A stretch of 64,000 nucleotides of DNA, taken from positions 298,344 to 362,343 of the forward strand of contig NZ_PIZM01000002.1 of NCBI RefSeq assembly GCF_002835465.1, read 5' to 3'. Within the stretch, counting starts at the first letter, position 1; each line of letters starts with the position of its first letter. A program made the position numbers and the translations under genes. The DNA is from Psychromonas sp. psych-6C06. Its GTDB lineage: Bacteria > Pseudomonadota > Gammaproteobacteria > Enterobacterales > Psychromonadaceae. The notes under the pieces are model-generated. The model saw only the letters and a program-made list of their open reading frames with translations. It had not been told where the DNA came from and made no database searches. Positions 11,329 through 21,156 of this stretch are shown one piece after another.

Positions 11329-11961
11329 CTACGCAGAAGCAACCATTACCATTGCTGGGCGGATAATCTGCCCGTTGTATTCGTAACCTTTTTGCATAAC
11401 AACAACTACTTCGTTGGCAGCTTTGCCTTCGATTTTTTGCTGGCTAACAATTTGGTGTTTGTCAGGATTCGCTTGCTCACCCACTGGGTTAATTTGCATA
11501 ATCCCCACTTTTGCAAATGAGTCGATCATTGATTTAAGCGTCAGTTCAACACCTTCCGCCATTTTAGCTAATGCTTCATTATCTTTATCGATATGGCTTA
11601 CCGCCATTTCCAATGAATCTGCAACGGGTAAAAGCTCTTCCGTAAAGCGCTTCAGTGTGCGTTTTACTTTGCTTTCTGCATCAATGCCCGCTTTACGAAT
11701 TTCATTTTTAATAGCCGCTTGCTTTAGCGCTTCTTGAGCGGCTAACTCTTTTTCAGTAGCGGCTAATTTTTCTTCTGTAAGTGCTAATTTCTTGCCTAGC
11801 TCTTCGATCATATTCGCTTCTTGCTCAGTTGGCTCCTCAACCTCTTCTGGCTCAACTAATTCAGCTTCTACAGTAGATTCTGTCTCAGTCACGGTTTCTT
11901 GCTCTTCACCTAATACGGTTTCAATCGCTTCTTCAACACTTACTTTCTGTTCTTCGCTCAT
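11329..11961 (-). CDS. grpE: Nucleotide exchange factor GrpE
   Basis: GrpE releases ADP from DnaK. The 210-aa product has an acidic Glu/Val-rich N-terminus (about 1-50), a long coiled-coil segment rich in Lys, Glu and Ala (about 50-100) for dimerisation, and the C-terminal beta domain with the family segment GVELTLKSM and a final VMVASA. It has its own sigma32 promoter and its own terminator before dnaK. It is divergent from nadK, a conserved neighbour pair. Confidence 0.97.
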   Translation of the reverse strand: MSEEQKVSVEEAIETVLGEEQETVTETESTVEAELVEPEEVEEPTEQEANMIEELGKKLALTEEKLAATEKELAAQEALKQAAIKNEIRKAGIDAESKVKRTLKRFTEELLPVADSLEMAVSHIDKDNEALAKMAEGVELTLKSMIDSFAKVGIMQINPVGEQANPDKHQIVSQQKIEGKAANEVVVVMQKGYEYNGQIIRPAMVMVASA

Positions 11962-12004
11962 TTTTTAATCCTAATCTGCTATAAATTGAAAATTTTATAG
12001 GGGT

Positions 12005-12033
12005 ATTATGGGGATTCAAACAATAGTTTCAAG
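12005..12033 (-). promoter_or_regulatory. Sigma32 heat-shock promoter of grpE
   Basis: On the minus strand CTTGAAA (12027-12033) precedes CCCCATAAT (12005-12013) by 13 nt, an almost perfect sigma32 promoter 44 nt upstream of the grpE start. Confidence 0.85.
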
Positions 12034-12101
12034 TGTGTTAATAAAATCATTTAAACAAGTTATACTTGTTGTTATCTAAACGCTTTATTAATAAGGTTAT
12101 T

Positions 12102-13001
12102 ATGAGCACTTCACAAACTGATTTCAGTGAATTTAAAACCATTGGTTTGATTGCCAAAGCACAGCATGCAGGGGCACAACAAACGTTACAATCGCTTTAC
12201 GATTTTTTACAACAAAAAGGCCTCACAGTGATTGTTGATAAACGTGTAGCCTCTGAAATCGATGCCCAGAAAGTCGTTAGTAATAACCTAGTGGGTATCG
12301 GCAAGTCCTGTGATTTAGCCATAGTGATCGGCGGTGATGGCTATATGCTTGGAGCTGCACGTGTTTTATCTCGCTTTGATATTGCAGTAATTGGTGTCAA
12401 CAGAGGCAACTTAGGCTTTTTAACGGATCTTGATCCTGACGATTTTGAAGCACCTCTTTCAGAAGTACTTTCAGGAAAATACCTAGTCGAAAAACGTTTT
12501 TTATTAGAAGCGCAAGTGCATAGCCATGGTCATATGAAAAGTCGCAATACCGCCGTTAATGAAGCAGTGCTTCACCCAGACAAAATTGCACATATGATCG
12601 AGTTTGAAGTGTATGTTGACGATAACTTTATGCTAAACCAGCGTGCTGATGGGTTGATTATTTCCACTCCAACTGGTTCAACTGCTTATTCGCTTTCTGG
12701 TGGAGGTCCTATTTTAACGCCAAACTTGGATGCCATTAGCCTACTGCCTATGTTTCCGCATGCACTCAATAGTCGCCCAATTGTCATCGATGCGAACAGC
12801 ACGGTACGTTTGAAAATTGCGGAAAGCAATAATTCTGAAATGCAAATTAGTTGTGATAGCCATGTGAACTTATCAGTATTACCCGGTGATGAAGTCCTGA
12901 TCACAAAGACCGCCCACCAGCTAAAATTAGTACACCCTAAAAACTATAACTACTTCCATGTATTACAGAATAAACTGGGGTGGGGAAATAAATTTTTCTA
13001 A
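12102..13001 (+). CDS. nadK: NAD kinase
   Basis: NadK phosphorylates NAD to NADP in the cytoplasm. The 299-aa product has the NAD-kinase GGDG motif in [13 protein letters not shown] (near residue 84) and the second-domain segment [22 protein letters not shown] that forms the NAD site. I start at ATG 12102, preceded by AAGG, instead of the frame opening at 12066. The gene is divergent from grpE as in many gammaproteobacteria, and nadD follows 35 nt after its stop, putting two NAD(P) synthesis steps in one likely operon. Confidence 0.96.
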   Translation: MSTSQTDFSEFKTIGLIAKAQHAGAQQTLQSLYDFLQQKGLTVIVDKRVASEIDAQKVVSNNLVGIGKSCDLAIVIGGDGYMLGAARVLSRFDIAVIGVNRGNLGFLTDLDPDDFEAPLSEVLSGKYLVEKRFLLEAQVHSHGHMKSRNTAVNEAVLHPDKIAHMIEFEVYVDDNFMLNQRADGLIISTPTGSTAYSLSGGGPILTPNLDAISLLPMFPHALNSRPIVIDANSTVRLKIAESNNSEMQISCDSHVNLSVLPGDEVLITKTAHQLKLVHPKNYNYFHVLQNKLGWGNKFF

Positions 13002-13036
13002 TTATCTAACGTCACTCAATAGTAAGGCAGATTAAC

Positions 13037-13675
13037 GTGCAGTCACCAGCAATTGGCTTTTTAGGTGGTAGTTTTGATCCCATTCATAACGGACACCTGC
13101 TACCCGCTATCGAGGTAGCACAGCAACTACAATTACAAACACTATTCCTGATGCCAAATCATATCGCGCCACATAAAGCAACTAGCCACTGTAGCGCGAC
13201 GCAACGTGCAACAATGGTTTCTTTAGCAATTAAGACTACCCCTACCCTCCACATTGATACTCGCGAACTTAAGCGCGATTCAGCGAGTTACACCTTTGAA
13301 ACATTAAAGGAGATCCGTACTGACTACCCCGATTCTCCAATCTGTTTCATCATGGGAATGGATTCATTACTTAGTTTTGATAGTTGGTATCAATGGCAAG
13401 TTATTCTTGATTACTGCCACCTTGTTGTGTGTGCTCGCCCAGGCTGGAAGGGTGAATTTAATAGCAATATACAAGCCTTATTAAATGCTCATCAAACCGT
13501 TGAGGTGGCCGACTTACATCTTTTTAAATCGGGCAAAATTTATTTTCAACAAACCGTGCAGTTTGATATCTCATCGACACAAATTCGCCATAATATAAAA
13601 CACGATATCAGTATTAAAGAATTAGTACCTAAACAAGTTGCCGACTATATTTACCAGCACCAACTTTATCGATAA
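13037..13675 (+). CDS. nadD: Nicotinate-nucleotide adenylyltransferase
   Basis: NadD joins nicotinate mononucleotide to AMP to make deamido-NAD. The 212-aa product starts at a GTG and carries the nucleotidyltransferase motif GGSFDPIHNGH at residues 10-20 and the late ISSTQIR motif (near residue 183). Length fits the family. It follows nadK and precedes ggt by 9 nt. In E. coli nadD follows holA, so its pairing with nadK here is a lineage-specific arrangement. Confidence 0.95.
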   Translation: MQSPAIGFLGGSFDPIHNGHLLPAIEVAQQLQLQTLFLMPNHIAPHKATSHCSATQRATMVSLAIKTTPTLHIDTRELKRDSASYTFETLKEIRTDYPDSPICFIMGMDSLLSFDSWYQWQVILDYCHLVVCARPGWKGEFNSNIQALLNAHQTVEVADLHLFKSGKIYFQQTVQFDISSTQIRHNIKHDISIKELVPKQVADYIYQHQLYR

Positions 13676-13684
13676 GGGAAAACA

Positions 13685-15418
13685 ATGCGCACGTTAATCG
13701 TTATTTTACTGCTTGGTTCATTACTCGCTACAGCCACTCACGCGACTCCCCCTCCCACACCTCAACAGACAGCAATCTATAGCAATAATGAAATCCATCA
13801 TCCTGTCTGGGCTAAAAATGCCATGGTCGCAACGCAGGAAGCGTTAGCAACACAAATCGGTGTGGACATATTACAGCAAGGTGGTAATGCTGTTGATGCA
13901 GCGGTTGCGGTTGGTTATGCACTTGCAGTGACATTACCACGCGCAGGTAATCTCGGCGGTGGCGGTTTTATGCTGGTTTACTTAAACAAACAGCAAAAAG
14001 CGATTGCTATCGATTATCGAGAAAAAGCCCCCGCAGCGGCAACTCGTAATATGTATTTAGATGAAAATGGCGACGCACAAACTGAGCTATCACGCTTTCA
14101 TGGGCTTGCCGTTGGTGTCCCAGGGACTGTGATGGGACTTGAGTTTGCTCGTAAAAAATATGGCACATTAAGTCGAGAGCAACTAATTAAACCTGCTATT
14201 AAGTTAGCCAGTGAAGGGGTTCTTGTTAGCCCTGATTTGGCCAACTCACTCAACCAAGCAAAGCCACGCTTGAGTAAATGGTCAAGCAGCAAAGATATAT
14301 TTTATAAACAAGACGGTGAAAGCTATCAGGTAGGTGAACGATTAAGGCAAACTGATTTAGCAGCAACACTTCGCTTGATCAGCACTCAAGGAGAATCGGC
14401 ATTTTATCAGGGCGAGGTGGCTAAACAAATCAGCAAATCGGTACAACAAGCGGGAGGGTTAATCACAGTTGAAGATATGAAAAATTATCGAGCTATTGAA
14501 CGTGAGGCCGTCAAGGGAGATTATCGAGGGTATCAAGTGTTATCGATGCCACCTCCATCATCGGGAGGCATCCATATAGTGCAACTACTGAATATGCTCG
14601 AACACTACCCACTTACAGATTATGGCCACAATAGCGCACAAAGCATTCATATTATGAGTGAAACGATGCGCCGAGCTTATGCAGATCGCGCGCGCTACTT
14701 AGGGGACAGTGATTTTGTTAAGGTACCGATTAAACAGCTAACTTCGAAGCAGTATGCCCAACAACGCATTAAAGATATCAACCTCGAGTATGCTACAGAT
14801 AGCAATAGCATCAGTGCAGGAAAAGTCGCTCCCTATGAAAGCGATCAAACTACTCACTTTAGTATTGTTGATCGCTGGGGAAATGCGGTATCAAATACCT
14901 ATACGCTCAATTTTAGTTATGGAATGGGTATGGTTGCACAGGGTACAGGGGTCTTACTCAACAATGAGATGGATGATTTTTCCGCAAAGCCCGGAGAGCC
15001 AAATGGTTATGGGTTAATCGGTGGAGAAGCGAATGCGATTCAAGCAAATAAACGCCCACTTAGCTCAATGAGCCCAACCATTATTTTAAAAGATAGGCAG
15101 CCATTTTTAGTGACTGGCACCCCTGGTGGTTCAAGAATTATTACCACGACACTGCAGGTTATTGTTAATGTAATTGATCATGAAATGAATATTGCCCAAG
15201 CAACAGCCTCTCCACGTTTTCACCACCAATGGTTACCAGATTATATTCGTTACGAACAAGGGGTTAGTATCGATACGATAAAGTTATTAAAAGCAAAGGG
15301 GCATAAACTAAAACAACAAACAACCATGGGGAGCACTCAGACGATCATGCGCCTTAAAGATAGTTTACTCGGTGCATCTGATCCTCGAACCCCCTCCGCA
15401 TTGAGCCTCGGGTATTAA
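13685..15418 (+). CDS. ggt: Gamma-glutamyltransferase
   Basis: This exported enzyme hydrolyses or transfers the gamma-glutamyl group of glutathione. The 577-aa precursor has a signal peptide (about 1-20, ending THA). It self-cleaves before Thr389 in DQTTHFSIVD, the conserved start of the small subunit, where that Thr becomes the nucleophile. PLSSMSPTI and TPGGSRIITT, which shape the active site, are present. It is 9 nt downstream of nadD and converges with the next gene, with the two stop codons overlapping. The periplasmic location is inferred from the signal peptide. Confidence 0.95.
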   Translation: MRTLIVILLLGSLLATATHATPPPTPQQTAIYSNNEIHHPVWAKNAMVATQEALATQIGVDILQQGGNAVDAAVAVGYALAVTLPRAGNLGGGGFMLVYLNKQQKAIAIDYREKAPAAATRNMYLDENGDAQTELSRFHGLAVGVPGTVMGLEFARKKYGTLSREQLIKPAIKLASEGVLVSPDLANSLNQAKPRLSKWSSSKDIFYKQDGESYQVGERLRQTDLAATLRLISTQGESAFYQGEVAKQISKSVQQAGGLITVEDMKNYRAIEREAVKGDYRGYQVLSMPPPSSGGIHIVQLLNMLEHYPLTDYGHNSAQSIHIMSETMRRAYADRARYLGDSDFVKVPIKQLTSKQYAQQRIKDINLEYATDSNSISAGKVAPYESDQTTHFSIVDRWGNAVSNTYTLNFSYGMGMVAQGTGVLLNNEMDDFSAKPGEPNGYGLIGGEANAIQANKRPLSSMSPTIILKDRQPFLVTGTPGGSRIITTTLQVIVNVIDHEMNIAQATASPRFHHQWLPDYIRYEQGVSIDTIKLLKAKGHKLKQQTTMGSTQTIMRLKDSLLGASDPRTPSALSLGY

Positions 15419-16398
15419 AAATGATAGGCGAGTGAGATAGAACCGAAACGTGATGACTCTGTTTGTCCCTCATATTCATCACTACTATTTACTAAGGTAA
15501 ACAGTAAAGAAATATCATAAAGGTTGGCCACAAGCCCAGCTGAAAAAGTAAACTGAGGATGGATAAGATCTACACTGTGACTATCTTGAAAAGTATTACC
15601 ATCAATGAATATATCATTGGCAACATAAGAAGCGGAAGCATTTGCAAAGAGGTACCAACCGAAAGGAGATGGCCTAAAACGGTTAAACTTTTGTATTGGA
15701 AATACAGTCGAGGAAGAGAAGTTATGAGTTAATTGTTGCCCAAAACGAAAACCAATCCCCGTTGCGATGTCACTGCGTAAATTGCCTAATCCACCATCAA
15801 TACCAGTTAATAAATCAAACTCCCCAATGCTAATAGGCATATCATAAACACGCCATGTTCTTCGCAGCTGAACACGAAAAACAAATTCATTATTGATTTG
15901 GTTATCCCAGCCTTGTGGCTTCTTACCACCAGTTAAATCATGAACAAAAGACTGAACAAACTCGCCTCCAGCAACGGGGCCAACAGCCCCTAGAATAAGA
16001 CCAAACTCATCCATATTTAAGTCCGAATAGGATGCAACATTAACATTCCAACCGAGTAAACCGACATAGGGAGCATCCTCTTCCACTAGCTTATGCGTTT
16101 CTAAGTCAATTGCCGTTTGAATTGCCTGTCCAATACTATAATTAATGCGATATTTTCTCTCTTTAAGATCATTAATGGGTGTTTTAAAGGCGAGATAGGC
16201 AAGCCAATCAGGCAATACTTTGTGATCAAGCGCGGTTAGATTATCGTATCCCCAATCAATAAAAAGACCATTGCTGTAACCACCATCTTCATGCACATAC
16301 ATATCATTTTCAAGCGTCAAACCAATATAAGATGATGAGTTTGCAAGTGCAGTTATAGGTACCATGAGTGATAGATATACATAAAAAATGATGCGCAT
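15415..16398 (-). CDS. LpxR-like outer-membrane protein (DUF2219 family, possible lipid A 3'-O-deacylase)
   Basis: The 327-aa product has a signal peptide (about 1-19), many alternating aromatic beta strands and a C-terminal phenylalanine (SLAYHF), as expected for a barrel inserted by the BAM complex. The segment ENDMYV...DGGYSNGLFIDWGY near residues 30-51 resembles the N-terminal part of LpxR, which removes 3'-acyl chains from lipid A. I recognise the family by this segment and by the length. The catalytic His/Ser pair was not confirmed. The gene overlaps the end of ggt tail to tail. A role in lipid A remodelling is inferred. Confidence 0.75.
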   Translation of the reverse strand: MRIIFYVYLSLMVPITALANSSSYIGLTLENDMYVHEDGGYSNGLFIDWGYDNLTALDHKVLPDWLAYLAFKTPINDLKERKYRINYSIGQAIQTAIDLETHKLVEEDAPYVGLLGWNVNVASYSDLNMDEFGLILGAVGPVAGGEFVQSFVHDLTGGKKPQGWDNQINNEFVFRVQLRRTWRVYDMPISIGEFDLLTGIDGGLGNLRSDIATGIGFRFGQQLTHNFSSSTVFPIQKFNRFRPSPFGWYLFANASASYVANDIFIDGNTFQDSHSVDLIHPQFTFSAGLVANLYDISLLFTLVNSSDEYEGQTESSRFGSISLAYHF

Positions 16399-16459
16399 CG
16401 CCCCTCCTTTATTCGAACTTTTTAGTGATCATTACAACCATAAACCTGTGTGTTATTAA

Positions 16460-17137
16460 TTAATGAAACAAGCAATCTATCAATAGTGGCTCAACAAACT
16501 GTTTAATTTGTACTTCGTCTCCCTGTAACGTCCCCCCATATTGCATAGTGCGCGTTTTAGGGCCGGCTTTTTTTCTGTTTTTTATCATGATGATATTTGA
16601 TTTAACCTCACCAGCAATTGAGACTTGTAAAATGTAATGTTGCGATAAAGAAGCTTTCTGAATCGGCTCTCCAATAAATGCACAGCCATGAATAGAAAGA
16701 TCGCTCAAGTATCCCGTGGAACATATTTTCTTAGTCTCAGGATTAACTAGTTTTGCATTAATATGAATGGGTAAACGCTGATCTTGGCGCAATGGCGCTA
16801 ACTGAACTTGTTGAGGGTAATCCAGTAGTATCCAGCGTCCTGCAATGCTCATTAATTTCTGTATATTTGACTGAAAGGCAATCAGGTTAGCATCAGGATT
16901 TTTGGTGCTCATTAAGCGCACAATCACTTTCTGACCTTCTCGTATATATTGCTTTGCACTCAGCCAGTCACTCCCAGTCCCCATAGCAACAATGACAGAC
17001 ATATTTGGATCAACTCCGATAAGCCTTGTTTTTAAACGAATCGGTTGGGTTGCGGTAATTATCTGTAGGTGTACCTCTGTATCACAAGATATTTTATCTA
17101 AATAACTGTAATTATCATTATTATCAGCCACGTACAC
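16460..17137 (-). CDS. YcgR-like PilZ-domain protein
   Basis: The 225-aa protein has a YcgR-N-like beta domain (about 1-110) and a C-terminal PilZ domain. The c-di-GMP motif is intact: RQDQR (near residues 118-122, RxxxR) and DLSIHG (near 146-151, DxSxxG). Such proteins bind c-di-GMP and, in the YcgR group, slow the flagellar motor. It is divergent from an HD-GYP regulator that would degrade c-di-GMP, so the two may act in one circuit. It has no signal peptide. The exact target is unknown. Confidence 0.82.
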   Translation of the reverse strand: MYVADNNDNYSYLDKISCDTEVHLQIITATQPIRLKTRLIGVDPNMSVIVAMGTGSDWLSAKQYIREGQKVIVRLMSTKNPDANLIAFQSNIQKLMSIAGRWILLDYPQQVQLAPLRQDQRLPIHINAKLVNPETKKICSTGYLSDLSIHGCAFIGEPIQKASLSQHYILQVSIAGEVKSNIIMIKNRKKAGPKTRTMQYGGTLQGDEVQIKQFVEPLLIDCLFH

Positions 17138-17312
17138 TCCTCATTATTTATAACAAGTATAGTGACTAAATTAACTTTATCCCTGTCAGGACATATCAGT
17201 GAATGATAAATTTGTGAACAATATTCAGATATAAATTATTAGCTTTCATGCAAATAGATTAATTTGTGCCAAACTAATAAAACATCACAAAACATCAATT
17301 AGGTCTAACAGT

Positions 17313-18857
17313 ATGTCTCAATTTTTATTTCAAGACGAGGTTGAAACACCAGTGACATCGATCCCCGAATCAACCACAAACAAATTAGAAAAGTGCTGGC
17401 ATATCTTAATTGTTGATGATGAGCCGGCCATCCATGATGTTACTCAATTAGTTTTAAAGAACAGTGTGATACTTGATCGAAAGCTAGTTTTACACTCAGC
17501 CTATTCAGCACAAGAGGCTAAAACTCTTTTGCAGTCTGATATTCAATTTTGCATGGGATTTATTGATGTTGTTATGGAAAATGATCATGCGGGATTAGAT
17601 TTAATAAATTGGATACGTAAGGATCTTAAAAACAACTCAATTAGGCTAATTTTACGCACAGGTCAAGCAGGAACAGCCCCCGAAGAGAGTGTTATAAGCC
17701 AATATGATATCCATGACTACAAAACAAAAACCGAACTCACACAACGTAAAATGACCACCTGCGTCTATTCGGCAATACGAAGCTACCGAGACATCAGTAC
17801 AATCTCTAAAAGTCTTGATGCTTTCAAAAAACTCATCGCCTCGTCCACCAGTATTTTAAAAGTAGACAAAATAAGTGAGTTTGCATCGGCAGCACTGACT
17901 AATTTACTCTCACTAATGGGACTTGACAGTTCATCAGTTTACATTGTACGCCATGAAGTGGATCTGTTTAATAATATTGAAGAGACCTATCTAGCTTGCA
18001 GTGGCAAGTTTGGTCAAACCCCCGATAATATAGAAAATATGAGCGATACGATTAAAAGAAAAATTAATCAGGTGTTTACCACAAAGGGTAATGAATTTAC
18101 CGACAGCTACTTTATTAGTTACTACAAAACTTCTCATGATGCATCAGCAGTTCTCTACATTGAATTTAATAGTCCGCCAACCGGCTTCCAAAGTAATTTA
18201 GCAGAAATTTTTTCAACTAATGTGGCGTTAGTATTAGAGAGTTTAGTGCGTCACCAACAGTCTGAAACCAATCAACGCGAATTGATGTACATTTTGGGCG
18301 ATGCAATTGAAGCGCGCAGTAAAGAAACAGGAGCACATGTAAAACGAACCGCCCTACTCTGCTACCTTCTTGCACAAAAATTAGAGATGCCAGAAGCCTT
18401 TTGCGATGCAATCAAGGCGGCAGCACCATTACATGATATCGGAAAAATAACCGTTCCCGAGCGTATATTACATAAACCAGGAAAGTTAGATGCCGATGAA
18501 TGGGAGATTATGAAACAGCATGCAGAAGCTGGCGGTGCAATGCTTGCTCGCTCTGCATTACCAATTGCACAACTTGGAAAAACGCTAGCGCATTATCACC
18601 ATGAGAACTGGGATGGAAGTGGTTACCCGGATGGATTGGCCGGTGAAAATATTCCTATCGAAGCAAGGATAATGGCTCTGGTCGATGTAATTGATGCGTT
18701 AGGCTCAAAACGTTGCTATAAACCACAATGGGAAGAGTCTGAAATTCTACATTTTATTAAATCAGAGCGTGGCCTTAAATTTCAACCTGTTTTAGTTGAT
18801 ATTGCCGAAAAACACTTTTCTGAAATAATGGATATTCGTAATAAATACCCAGATTAA
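17313..18857 (+). CDS. Response regulator with DUF3369 and HD-GYP domains (c-di-GMP phosphodiesterase)
   Basis: The 514-aa protein has a receiver domain (about 28-160, acidic pair at 35-36, probable phospho-acceptor Asp85 in FIDVV), a DUF3369/GAF-like sensor segment (about 165-315) and a C-terminal HD-GYP domain with HDIGK at 374-378 and GSGYPDGL around 435-442. HD-GYP domains hydrolyse c-di-GMP to pGpG or GMP, and the metal and GYP residues are present, so activity is expected. No cognate kinase is adjacent. The only kinase in the window is at 62395. It is divergent from the PilZ gene at 16460. Confidence 0.9.
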   Translation: MSQFLFQDEVETPVTSIPESTTNKLEKCWHILIVDDEPAIHDVTQLVLKNSVILDRKLVLHSAYSAQEAKTLLQSDIQFCMGFIDVVMENDHAGLDLINWIRKDLKNNSIRLILRTGQAGTAPEESVISQYDIHDYKTKTELTQRKMTTCVYSAIRSYRDISTISKSLDAFKKLIASSTSILKVDKISEFASAALTNLLSLMGLDSSSVYIVRHEVDLFNNIEETYLACSGKFGQTPDNIENMSDTIKRKINQVFTTKGNEFTDSYFISYYKTSHDASAVLYIEFNSPPTGFQSNLAEIFSTNVALVLESLVRHQQSETNQRELMYILGDAIEARSKETGAHVKRTALLCYLLAQKLEMPEAFCDAIKAAAPLHDIGKITVPERILHKPGKLDADEWEIMKQHAEAGGAMLARSALPIAQLGKTLAHYHHENWDGSGYPDGLAGENIPIEARIMALVDVIDALGSKRCYKPQWEESEILHFIKSERGLKFQPVLVDIAEKHFSEIMDIRNKYPD

Positions 18858-18980
18858 AAAACAATTACGTGACTTTATCGTGATGTAAATATAAGGGGGA
18901 AGCGATCTCACTTTTATGCGATGAATAGATACATTCATTTAATGTATTTTATAATGTTATTTTTTCATTAAGATTATTTT

Positions 18981-19496
18981 ATGCGTTTTCTGGCTACTGT
19001 TTTTTTCTTCTGCTGTTCACTACTGCTCCCAATAAAAAGCTTTGCCGAACGAAGTACCCTTTATTCAGTAAACACGGGGTCATTTTTGTTCCATTTAGTT
19101 CCCTTTGATACCGATTCCAATCAATATTTTGATAATCGATATTTCTCTATTGAACGTAAGTTTAGTAAAGATTCGGATTATAGCTTATTCGCAGGTAGCT
19201 TTTTAAATAGCCAAGCTAATCGTTGTATGTTGCTCGGTGTACGAAAAGATTGGTATCAAGTAAATAATCGTTTAGTTATAAAAGGAGTTTACTCCTATGC
19301 TGGCGAATTTTTCTTTGATGCTTTTGACGACTGTGGTGAAGGCGGTGTTTACAGAACCAGTAAAGAAAATACCGGTGTTGCTTTCGCCCCTTATATTTAT
19401 CATGCAGCTCAATATAACTTTAACGATCATTTCGGTGTTGAAGCTGGCTTTATTCTCCCCCTTATCTTTGTCATGAGTGTGCAATGGTCATTTTAA
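18981..19496 (+). CDS. Small outer-membrane beta-barrel protein of unknown function
   Basis: The 171-aa product has a signal peptide (about 1-22, cleavage after SFA) and then short amphipathic strands rich in Tyr and Phe ending in SVQWSF, whose terminal Phe is typical of outer-membrane barrels. The length suits an eight-stranded barrel. FLNSQANRC and YAGEFFFDAFDDCG carry two Cys residues that could form a disulfide. I recall similar short proteins in Vibrio genomes but cannot assign a function. It lies between an HD-GYP regulator and yhcC and is probably transcribed alone. Confidence 0.7.
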   Translation: MRFLATVFFFCCSLLLPIKSFAERSTLYSVNTGSFLFHLVPFDTDSNQYFDNRYFSIERKFSKDSDYSLFAGSFLNSQANRCMLLGVRKDWYQVNNRLVIKGVYSYAGEFFFDAFDDCGEGGVYRTSKENTGVAFAPYIYHAAQYNFNDHFGVEAGFILPLIFVMSVQWSF

Positions 19497-19515
19497 GCAG
19501 TTGCCATGCTTGTGC

Positions 19516-20424
19516 TTAAAACAAATGGCTACCTTGTCTGCCAGATGTAGCCATTATCTGACACATCCTATTTTGCACAGGCCAGCGTTTCTCGCACCAT
19601 AAAGGCGCGATGAGCTCTGTTAATTTCGCCGTTGCCGAGGTGCGATGGTAAACCACATCAAGCGGTGTTTGTTGAATAAGTCTCACCGCAGACTGACTAT
19701 ATTGCTCTAATGATAATGTTTTTAACCGATTAGCATGCCAAGACTTTTCCATCAATGCGCCACGCACCACATGCAAAGGATGTAATTTCAACCCATCAAC
19801 ACCAACATCAACAACTTTTCTCAAGGTTTGTTGGTAATCGCTATCAGACTCATTCGGTAAGCCTAATATAAGATGGGTACATACTTTAATTCCCCGCGCG
19901 CGTGCTTTACGTGTAATATTTTCATACTCGCTAAACCCATGCCCTCTGTTAATGCGTTTTAGTGTTTTATCATTAGCTGTTTGTAGCCCTAACTCCAACC
20001 ACACTTCATAACCACGCATAAGATAACTACTGAGTAAATTTAACACTTCATCTGAAACACAATCAGGACGAGTACCAACGCAGATCCCCACAATATTAGT
20101 TGCACTTACCGCTTGTTCATAGAGTGATGAGAGCAAACTTATTTCAGCATAGGTGCTGGTATAAGCTTGAAAATAAGCAAGGTATTTACTAGAGCGGTGT
20201 GCAACCTCATCGGCACGTAAATGTAACTGCTCGGTAATTGTTAATTGCGATTGTGACTCGTCACTAAATGCAGCAACGTTACAAAATGTGCATCCCCCCT
20301 TTGCAAGGGTTCCATCACGATTAGGGCAACTAAAGTCACCGTGTAGTGTTAGTTTATGCACTCGCTCACCGTAACGTTTTTTTAAATCTTTACCGATTGT
20401 ATTTACAAAATCAGGGAGTTGCAT
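19516..20424 (-). CDS. yhcC: YhcC-type radical SAM protein (TIGR01212 family)
   Basis: The 302-aa product is a radical SAM protein of the YhcC group, with an iron-sulfur motif at Cys33, Cys45 and Cys48 in CPNRDGTLAKGGCTFC. Its length and the segments KLTLHGDFSCP and GLPNESDSDY fit the E. coli homologue. The substrate of this family is not established. I start at MQLPDFV, which matches the family N-terminus, and not at the in-frame ATG 21 nt upstream that lacks a ribosome-binding site. It is convergent with the barrel gene to its left. Confidence 0.88.
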   Translation of the reverse strand: MQLPDFVNTIGKDLKKRYGERVHKLTLHGDFSCPNRDGTLAKGGCTFCNVAAFSDESQSQLTITEQLHLRADEVAHRSSKYLAYFQAYTSTYAEISLLSSLYEQAVSATNIVGICVGTRPDCVSDEVLNLLSSYLMRGYEVWLELGLQTANDKTLKRINRGHGFSEYENITRKARARGIKVCTHLILGLPNESDSDYQQTLRKVVDVGVDGLKLHPLHVVRGALMEKSWHANRLKTLSLEQYSQSAVRLIQQTPLDVVYHRTSATAKLTELIAPLWCEKRWPVQNRMCQIMATSGRQGSHLF

Positions 20425-20577
20425 AAACAGTATCTCTATCGCCATAAAATTGCGTATTCTGCATCAAAAAAGATGGGCAACCATGATGATAGATCAAACA
20501 TTGCTACGCAAAATCTGTATTATCTGATTTTATTTCACTTAACCTCACAGCAGGTTACTGACCATTAGGTAATCATT

Positions 20578-21156
20578 TTGGCTCAACTCTATTTTTATTA
20601 TTCAGCAATGAACGCAGGAAAATCGACTTCGCTATTACAAAGCTCCTATAACTACCGTGAGCGTGGCATGAACACTTTTGTCTTAACAGCGGCTATTGAT
20701 GATCGCGCAGGTGTCGGCAAAGTCGCTTCCCGAATAGGTATAGAAACAGATGCTTATGCATTTGACAGCAATGACAACCTAAGTGAAATTATCAACAAGC
20801 GACATAGTCGAGAGCATCAGCACTGCATTTTAATTGATGAGGCGCAGTTTCTTAGTAAGCAACAAGTAAAACAACTAACCTATGTAGTTGATTGCCTCGA
20901 TATCCCTGTACTTTGTTATGGCATTAAAACGGATTTCCAAGGCGAGCTTTTTCCCGGTAGTCATTATCTACTTGCATGGTCAGATAAACTGATTGAACTA
21001 AAAACCATTTGTCACTGTGGCCGTAAAGCCAATATGATTCTACGCCTTGATAGCGAAGGTAAACCAGTGCGTGAAGGAGAGCAGGTTGAGATTGGTGGAA
21101 ATGATACCTACGAATCGGTTTGTCGTAAGCACTTTCGCCCCTATTTCTGGGATTAA
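20578..21156 (+). CDS. tdk: Thymidine kinase
   Basis: Tdk phosphorylates thymidine in the salvage route to dTMP. The 192-aa product has the P-loop SAMNAGKST at residues 9-17, the magnesium-binding segment ILIDEAQFL (near 84-92), and the zinc-ribbon cysteines in CHCGRK and VCRKHF together with the lasso region. It starts at a TTG with TTAGGT just upstream. The family and length are clear. The gene stands alone, with no gene for ~540 nt downstream. Confidence 0.96.
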   Translation: MAQLYFYYSAMNAGKSTSLLQSSYNYRERGMNTFVLTAAIDDRAGVGKVASRIGIETDAYAFDSNDNLSEIINKRHSREHQHCILIDEAQFLSKQQVKQLTYVVDCLDIPVLCYGIKTDFQGELFPGSHYLLAWSDKLIELKTICHCGRKANMILRLDSEGKPVREGEQVEIGGNDTYESVCRKHFRPYFWD

